Made by a program: the position numbers and the translations under genes. Positions 6,080-10,653 of a stretch of DNA of 10,653 nucleotides are shown here, piece by piece. The number at the start of each line of letters is the position of its first letter. Position 1 is the first letter of the stretch. This DNA comes from Planctomycetaceae bacterium. Lineage in GTDB: Bacteria > Planctomycetota > Planctomycetia > Planctomycetales > Planctomycetaceae. Below the pieces are notes generated by a model. It was not told the origin of the DNA. It made no database searches and saw only the letters and a list, made by a program, of their open reading frames with translations. The DNA is taken from positions 24,797-35,449 of the forward strand of contig JAGQQP010000001.1 of NCBI GenBank assembly GCA_020426085.1, written 5' to 3'.

Positions 6080-8443
6080 ATGGAAAGTGTTGTGATATTT
6101 TCAATAATTGTACCAACATACAATTCTCATAACTTTCTTGAGAACTGTTTAAAGAGCATTTTATCCCAAAGAATTGATCCCTTCACTTATGAAGTCATCA
6201 TTGTAGATGATTGCTCTACAGACATGACAATTCCACTTGCCCAAACATATTCCAATCTCTTCCATCATTTCCATATCGTAAAACTAAACGAAAATGTTGG
6301 TCCCGGCAGCGCGAGAAATGCTGGAATAGAGCATGCATCAGGTGAATGGATTGTATTTGTTGACAGCGATGATGAACTCTCCCCGGATTGTTTACTAGTT
6401 TTAAAATCAATTCTAGATCAGGATATTGAAAATAAACTTGATTTAATTGGATTTGACTGGTTACTGGAAAATGATGCCCCAAACATGAACAGCAGTAAGC
6501 GGGCAGGACGACGCGATGGCCAATACTTGTCAAATAGAACTCTTTTAATAAAACAGTATCTCTCACATCGAATGGATGGTTCAGTGATCTATTCGGCATT
6601 TCGTAGAGATTTTATTAATCAGCATCAAATCCGCTTTGCTTCAGGAATACATGAGGATGTGGATTTTATATTTAAAGCGTATTATTTTGCAGATAACACA
6701 ATATATTGTCCAAAGGCTTTATATAAAAAAAGAAATCGTACTTCATCGATTATTAATAGTATTTCAATAAAGCATATAGATGGATATTTTCGGGCCTGGC
6801 TGTCTATTCGAGACTTTTTGTACTCACTAAATCTATCTGCAGAAGAACATGCACAATACCTGAGTTATTATCAATATGGCTCAGTCGGCGCAATTGCAAC
6901 TCGAATAAGGGAAGTAACCAGACACTCAACTGATCACGAAGAGATGTACAAGCTCTTTCAATCGATTTATATACATTCCAAGCATCTGTTTCAAAATAAC
7001 TCGCTACAGCAATATCTCTCTTGTGATAATACTGTTTATTTCAATATTGTGAAAAGTTTTCTATTAATCATGGAATCATTAGAAATCGAAAACATCGATA
7101 AGCCTATGAAAATTGCAACTGAAGTGTATGCAATGCGTGGAAAGAGTTTTAGCTGTGTCGACCTTCATCACTCTCTTTTTTTAAGACCAGACCAAGTAAG
7201 AACTTGTTGCAAAAGATTTTTTGTGAATGGAGAAATGAGAGGTGATGTTGCCCTCTTTGATCTCGAGGACAATAAAGATGCCCCTATTTCTTCACAAGAC
7301 ATTCTGAATGCAAAACGAGAATTACATCAAAAAATCAATTCAGGAGAGGAGACTCCATGTGATGGGTGTCCATTCCTTGAATTTCGAGAATGGTCACCAC
7401 TAAATGAACTGAACATTAAATATCTCTCTCTTGAGTATCATTCAGTCTGTAATTTGAAATGCAGCTATTGTAGTGAAGAATATTATGGTGGAAAGCGACC
7501 AATATATAATATATCAGAGACCTTAGATAGATTACTATCCGAAGGACAACTCTCTGATTGCAAAGTAGCTGTCTGGGGTGGAGGTGAGCCAACCTTGGGT
7601 AAGGACTTTGAGTATCTTCTAAATATGCTTGCTGAATGTATTCCAAATTTACAACAGAGAATTTTAACCAATGCCGTAAAAATATCGCCTGGGGTTGAAT
7701 CATTACTAGCTATAAATAAAGCTCACATAATAACAAGTATTGATGCTGGTACTGATACCGTATTTAAATCAATCCGGGGCCGTGCACAATTAAGTAAAGT
7801 CTGTGAAAATCTCAAAAGGTACTCAGATATCAATAGTTCCCGAGTGACTGTTAAGTACATTTTCACCGAGGGCAACCAATCCATCTCAGAGGTTGAAAGC
7901 TTTGTTTCTCTGATACAAAAATCAGAATTATTAAATTGCAATTTTCAAATAAGTAGTGATTTCAAAAAAGATGCAATCACACACGAAGATGCGACTGCCA
8001 TGATAATTATGTTTGGCTTACTTCGCAAAGCAGGTGCCAATGTTGTTTATTTTGACGAATTGCTCCGACATAGACTATTTACCGTTATTGACTTAGAAAA
8101 CCCTGACCAGGTAAACACAATTCATGATACAGTAGGGCAAGAGTTTATTGTCACACCATCTCAATACTCTCAAGTTGTTATTTGGGGAGCAGGTCAACAA
8201 GCTAGATATTTATTAAATGAAACCGCTTTTTTCAAATCTTCTGCTGTGGATTTTTTCGTAGACGATACACCTGAAAAAATTGGTCAACAGTTTTTTGGTA
8301 AAATGATTTACTCGCCAGAAGTTCTCAAAGAAAGCAACCTACCTGTTGTTATTGCAGCTGTTCAGGGCTATCCGCTTATCCTCGAACAATTTAAACAATT
8401 AGGGCTCAATGAAGCTCGAATTGTTCACGGTTTAATTATTTAA
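6080..8443 (+). CDS. Three-domain fusion: GT2 glycosyltransferase, radical SAM, C-terminal Rossmann-like domain
   Basis: A single unbroken frame of 787 residues. Residues 1-240 are a GT2 domain: FSIIVPTYNS (7-16), VDDCS (42-46), GSARNAG (76-82), FVDSDDEL (93-100) with the metal site, and HEDVDF (191-196) with the usual catalytic acidic pair. Residues 240-360 are helical linker. Residues 360-440 hold a cysteine-bearing segment (C376, C377, C427, C430). A radical SAM core follows: CNLKCSYC (C457, C461, C464) for the 4Fe-4S cluster and WGGGEPT (499-505) for SAM binding. No cysteine cluster follows the core, so a C-terminal SPASM domain is absent. The tail (697-787) opens with VVIWGAGQQARYLL and resembles the nucleotide-binding N-domain of PglD-type proteins. 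The GT2 part is inferred to transfer a sugar; the radical SAM substrate is unknown. The gene is more AT-rich than its neighbours. It starts 39 bases after the oxidoreductase stop. Confidence 0.85.
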   Translation: MESVVIFSIIVPTYNSHNFLENCLKSILSQRIDPFTYEVIIVDDCSTDMTIPLAQTYSNLFHHFHIVKLNENVGPGSARNAGIEHASGEWIVFVDSDDELSPDCLLVLKSILDQDIENKLDLIGFDWLLENDAPNMNSSKRAGRRDGQYLSNRTLLIKQYLSHRMDGSVIYSAFRRDFINQHQIRFASGIHEDVDFIFKAYYFADNTIYCPKALYKKRNRTSSIINSISIKHIDGYFRAWLSIRDFLYSLNLSAEEHAQYLSYYQYGSVGAIATRIREVTRHSTDHEEMYKLFQSIYIHSKHLFQNNSLQQYLSCDNTVYFNIVKSFLLIMESLEIENIDKPMKIATEVYAMRGKSFSCVDLHHSLFLRPDQVRTCCKRFFVNGEMRGDVALFDLEDNKDAPISSQDILNAKRELHQKINSGEETPCDGCPFLEFREWSPLNELNIKYLSLEYHSVCNLKCSYCSEEYYGGKRPIYNISETLDRLLSEGQLSDCKVAVWGGGEPTLGKDFEYLLNMLAECIPNLQQRILTNAVKISPGVESLLAINKAHIITSIDAGTDTVFKSIRGRAQLSKVCENLKRYSDINSSRVTVKYIFTEGNQSISEVESFVSLIQKSELLNCNFQISSDFKKDAITHEDATAMIIMFGLLRKAGANVVYFDELLRHRLFTVIDLENPDQVNTIHDTVGQEFIVTPSQYSQVVIWGAGQQARYLLNETAFFKSSAVDFFVDDTPEKIGQQFFGKMIYSPEVLKESNLPVVIAAVQGYPLILEQFKQLGLNEARIVHGLII

Positions 8444-8477
8444 ATGCCTTTTAATCGAACATTAAATAGAATTGATT

Positions 8478-9656
8478 ATGCATAAAAAACTGCTCATTGC
8501 AGGGGGAGGCTATGCTGAAATTCCGCTGATCCTGGCAGCACAAAAAATGGGATTTCACGTAATTACCAGTGGAAATCGCGCAGACGATTTGGGACATCGA
8601 TACTCGGACGAGTGCTGCTTGCAGGACTTTTCAGATAAAGAAGCCATGCTGCAACTGGCTGACTCTCTAAAGATCGACGCCATCTGTGCTTCCTGTAATG
8701 ATTTTTCTGCAATCACTGCTGCTTACATTGCGCAACAACTGAATTTACCGGGACATGATTCTTATGAAACTTCGCTACTGATCCATCATAAAGATCGCTA
8801 TCGCGCTTTTGCCATTGAGAATGATATACCTTCACCACGTGCGAAAGGATTTGATTCCATCAACGCTGCAATGGCACAACTCTCTGAATTCGATTTTCCG
8901 GTAATAGTCAAGCCAGTCGATCTCACGGGTGGTAAGGGAATATCCAGAATTGATCACATTGAAGATGCTATGCCTGTTCTGGAATCAGCTTTTGAAATTT
9001 CTCGTGCAAAAAGAATTGTGGTTGAGGAATTTATTGAAGGGACTCGACATGGATTTTCGACTTTTCTGAGAGATGGACGAGTTGTATTCTTCTTTAATGA
9101 TAACGAACACTATTTTCTCAACCCTTATCTGGTTTCAGCAGCATCCACTCCTGCAAACGTTCCAGAGAACACCTCTTCAATCCTGTGTGCCACTGCAGAA
9201 AGAATTGCTTCTCTGCTGAATCTCAAAACGGGGATTTTCCATATTCAATATATATTGCAACGCGATAAACCAGTTATCATCGAAATATGCCGCCGTGCAC
9301 CGGGAGATCTCTATATTGAATTCGTTAAACATGCTACGGGTATTGACTATCCCGCATATATAGTTCGCGCTGCATCCGGTATGGAATGTAACGACTTAAA
9401 ACCGGTTGAAAGCAGTGGCTATTATACTCGCCACTGTATCATGCCATATCAGAATGGAATTATTAAAAATGTTACTGTCAGTCCGGAAATAGACCACCAT
9501 ATCATTGACCAGATGTTATGGTGGAAGCCAGGAGAGCAAATCGATAATCATCTCATTCAGAAACAGGGAATCGTATTCCTGCGTTTTAACACGCTGGATG
9601 AAATGCTCAGTAAAACCGATAGACTACCTGATTTAATACACGTTGAGATGAAGTGA
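8478..9656 (+). CDS. ATP-grasp carboxylate ligase-type protein
   Basis: A 392-residue protein with the order of a PurK/carbamoyl-phosphate-synthase-like ATP-grasp enzyme. An N-terminal Rossmann-like pre-domain starts LLIAGGGYAEIP (5-16). The ATP-binding lysine region HHKDRYR (103-109) follows, then VIVKPVDLTGGKGISR (142-157) with K145 and the glycine-rich loop, VVEEFIEG (181-188) at the adenine-contacting hinge, and IIEICRRAPGD (267-277) with metal-binding E269. Such enzymes activate a carboxylate as acyl phosphate and join it to an amine or similar nucleophile. In a cluster with a sugar aminotransferase, N-acylation of the amino sugar with an amino or hydroxy acid is a fair guess but unproven. 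The ATG at 8478 is preferred to the TTG two codons upstream, since it starts directly before the first beta strand. It lies 34 bases after the fusion gene and its base composition is back to that of the other cluster genes. Confidence 0.85.
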   Translation: MHKKLLIAGGGYAEIPLILAAQKMGFHVITSGNRADDLGHRYSDECCLQDFSDKEAMLQLADSLKIDAICASCNDFSAITAAYIAQQLNLPGHDSYETSLLIHHKDRYRAFAIENDIPSPRAKGFDSINAAMAQLSEFDFPVIVKPVDLTGGKGISRIDHIEDAMPVLESAFEISRAKRIVVEEFIEGTRHGFSTFLRDGRVVFFFNDNEHYFLNPYLVSAASTPANVPENTSSILCATAERIASLLNLKTGIFHIQYILQRDKPVIIEICRRAPGDLYIEFVKHATGIDYPAYIVRAASGMECNDLKPVESSGYYTRHCIMPYQNGIIKNVTVSPEIDHHIIDQMLWWKPGEQIDNHLIQKQGIVFLRFNTLDEMLSKTDRLPDLIHVEMK

Positions 9657-9686
9657 ATCCATACTTTATTTACTCGAAATGAAACA

Positions 9687-10049
9687 ATGAACTACATCCT
9701 GATTTCCGGAACAATTCTCTTCACGGTTTATGGACAGCTTATCCTGAAATGGAGAATAGGAAAATATGGAGACCTGCCTGTTAATTTCACAGACCGTATC
9801 TGGTTTTTGTTACGTTTGCTGCTGGATCATTATATTGTAAGTGGATTTATCGCAGCATTCATAGCATCATTATTCTGGATGGCTGCCATGACGAAATTGC
9901 CTCTCAGCTACGCTTATCCATTTATGAGCCTGGCATTTGTACTCGTAATGTTTCTCAGCGCATTGTTTTTCAAAGAACCAATTACACTCGCTAAAAGTGC
10001 CGGCCTCATTCTGATCGTTCTGGGAATTATTGTGAGCAGCCAGGGCTGA
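9687..10049 (+). CDS. ArnE/ArnF-like four-helix membrane protein (SMR/EamA type), candidate lipid-linked sugar flippase
   Basis: A 120-residue protein with four hydrophobic helices (about 2-22, 49-69, 75-95, 102-118), the size and layout of the SMR/EamA half-transporter group. YGQLILKW (15-22) in helix 1 and SYAYPFMSLAFVLV (74-87) with a following KEP (96-98) match the pattern of ArnE (AGQL..., AYPMLSLNFV, EP). The acidic residue that EmrE uses in helix 1 is replaced by the GQ of the Arn-type proteins, which argues against a drug pump. ArnE and ArnF act together to flip undecaprenyl-phosphate-L-Ara4N; only one such gene is seen here, so it may act as a homodimer. It is the last gene of the plus-strand run, 30 bases after the ATP-grasp gene. 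Its pairing with the ArnC-like transferase supports the flippase reading. Confidence 0.8.
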   Translation: MNYILISGTILFTVYGQLILKWRIGKYGDLPVNFTDRIWFLLRLLLDHYIVSGFIAAFIASLFWMAAMTKLPLSYAYPFMSLAFVLVMFLSALFFKEPITLAKSAGLILIVLGIIVSSQG

Positions 10050-10072
10050 AAAAAAGGCTGTTTATGAAACAG
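10049..10072 (-). terminator. Intrinsic terminator for the lipoprotein gene (minus strand)
   Basis: Read on the minus strand, CTGTTT-CAT-AAACAG forms a 6-base stem with a 3-base loop, followed after two bases by seven Ts. This is the form of a Rho-independent terminator about 65 bases past the lipoprotein stop. The T tract abuts the stop codon of the plus-strand flippase gene. The stem is short. Confidence 0.5.
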
Positions 10073-10099
10073 TAACATTCACCCGTTTGAAATAATGAA

Positions 10100-10117
10100 C
10101 CCGATGCTGTTTTCGGG
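10100..10117. terminator. Small GC-rich hairpin in the convergent gap
   Basis: CCCGA (10100-10104) pairs with TCGGG (10113-10117) around an 8-base loop between the two convergent genes. It may help end transcription of the plus-strand run, but no T tract follows, so this is weak. Confidence 0.25.
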
Positions 10118-10135
10118 GCTGCCCGGTTGAATGAT

Positions 10136-10576
10136 TCACTTACTCTTCAACTCAAAGTTGATGGTATTCGGGCCATCTTTTGTAACAGTCGCTTTGAGAG
10201 TCGTGTTCTCATTGTATTTTTTAGGTAACATCTCTGGTCCTGCTACTTCCGCGCCCCCCTCGGTCTTACTGATGCGAACCATGTGGTCGCCCAGAATCGC
10301 TCCTGCTGTATTATTGTTATACATCAGCGAGTATTTTCCTTCTTCATCAGTTGCTGCAGTGGAAGCACGAGACTGTTTTTTTTCCTGAGCCCCCTGGGGA
10401 TAAAAATCAATGATTGCATCCGGCAATGGATTTCCATCCAGGGTGACCTGTCCCGTGACTTCAGCCAGATCAGGTAAGTCATTACTTTTTCCGGAACATC
10501 CCGACAGGATGCACAACAGCATGAGCAGACAAAGAGCTCGTGTCACAACAGGTAATTGAAAATGAATTGAGGGCAT
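10136..10576 (-). CDS. Small lipoprotein with a transthyretin/carboxypeptidase-regulatory-like domain
   Basis: A 146-residue exported lipoprotein. The N-terminus has one arginine (R13), a hydrophobic core (14-24) and the lipobox LSGC, with C27 as the lipidated residue. The mature part is a single beta-sandwich domain of the carboxypeptidase regulatory/transthyretin kind: VTGQVTLDGNPLPDAIIDFYPQG near its start, TDEEGKYSL in the middle, a GDHMVRISK strand, then MLPKKYNENTTLKATV and a closing NTINFELKSK. Planctomycetes encode many such proteins, often in cell-envelope contexts, with no known enzymatic role. The ATG at 10576 is the only start giving a full signal peptide. The gene faces the sugar operon convergently and has its own terminator, so it is probably a separate unit. 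Confidence 0.88.
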   Translation of the reverse strand: MPSIHFQLPVVTRALCLLMLLCILSGCSGKSNDLPDLAEVTGQVTLDGNPLPDAIIDFYPQGAQEKKQSRASTAATDEEGKYSLMYNNNTAGAILGDHMVRISKTEGGAEVAGPEMLPKKYNENTTLKATVTKDGPNTINFELKSK

Positions 10577-10604
10577 GAGATTAACTTTCGGCGCTGAAAC
10601 GAAT

Positions 10605-10643
10605 TGTCAAACGCACCGACGTAATAACGTGGTGCGTTTGACA
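10605..10643. repeat. Long near-perfect inverted repeat upstream of the lipoprotein gene
   Basis: The left arm (10605-10622) and right arm (10627-10643) pair over 17 bases with one bulged G (10618) and a 4-base AATA loop; the arms start TGTCAAACGCACC and end GGTGCGTTTGACA. No T tract follows on either strand, so it is not a textbook terminator. On the minus strand the arm nearest the gene includes TTGACA, a perfect -35 hexamer, but only weak -10 matches (GTTAAT) lie near the ATG. It could be a terminator of a gene beyond the right edge, an operator, or a dispersed repeat. Confidence 0.5.
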
Positions 10644-10653
10644 GAAAAATTCA

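Noticed and set aside
6080..8443. Possibility that the fusion is two or three genes joined by a sequencing error
   Set aside because: The frame is continuous, the linkers are ordinary coding sequence, and all three domains have intact motifs. Raw reads would be needed to exclude it fully.
8472..8477. TTG start two codons before the ATP-grasp ATG
   Set aside because: The ATG at 8478 starts directly before the first beta strand (KKLLIAGGGY). The two extra residues have no support.
9687..10049. Small multidrug-resistance drug pump
   Set aside because: The helix-1 glutamate needed by EmrE-type pumps is absent, while the GQ and AYPFMSL motifs match ArnE/F-type proteins. The neighbours are sugar genes.

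Overview
The window looks like part of a surface-glycan gene cluster from a Gram-negative-type bacterium, most likely a planctomycete of the Gimesia/Rubinisphaera kind. That placement is an inference. It rests on the right-hand lipoprotein, whose short transthyretin-like fold (GQVTLDGNPL ... EEGKYSL ... LPKKYNENTTL) is typical of the many small planctomycete lipoproteins, on a mid-range G+C, and on the near absence of Shine-Dalgarno sequences before the starts. No rRNA, tRNA, CRISPR array or insertion sequence was seen.

Layout. Positions 1-125 may hold the tail of a plus-strand gene. Positions 126-200 are a hairpin-rich convergent junction. A large polytopic membrane protein (GT-C-like by topology) runs on the minus strand, 202-2013. 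A gene-poor divergent region of about 630 bases follows (2014-2646). It carries a near-consensus sigma-54 promoter (2529-2544) facing right. From 2647 to 10049 six plus-strand genes lie in a row with small gaps or an overlap: a WecE/RffA-type sugar aminotransferase, an ArnC-like polyprenyl-phosphate glycosyltransferase, a Gfo/Idh/MocA oxidoreductase, a three-domain fusion (GT2 glycosyltransferase, radical SAM, Rossmann-like domain), an ATP-grasp ligase, and an ArnE/F-like four-helix SMR/EamA-type membrane protein. A convergent minus-strand lipoprotein gene (10136-10576) closes the window and is probably unrelated to the cluster.

How the genes may work together (inference). The aminotransferase, ArnC-like transferase, ArnE/F-like flippase candidate and GT-C-like membrane protein match the logic of the Arn (lipid A L-Ara4N) route: make a nucleotide amino sugar, load it on undecaprenyl phosphate, flip it, and transfer it to an acceptor on the outer side of the membrane. 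ArnA and ArnD are absent. In their place are an oxidoreductase, a radical SAM fusion and an ATP-grasp ligase, which suggests an unusually modified sugar. Enzymes making dTDP-4-keto-6-deoxyglucose (RmlA/RmlB) are not in the window and would have to be encoded elsewhere.

The most unusual item is the 787-residue GT2/radical SAM/Rossmann fusion at 6080-8443. It is clearly more AT-rich than its neighbours and may have arrived separately.
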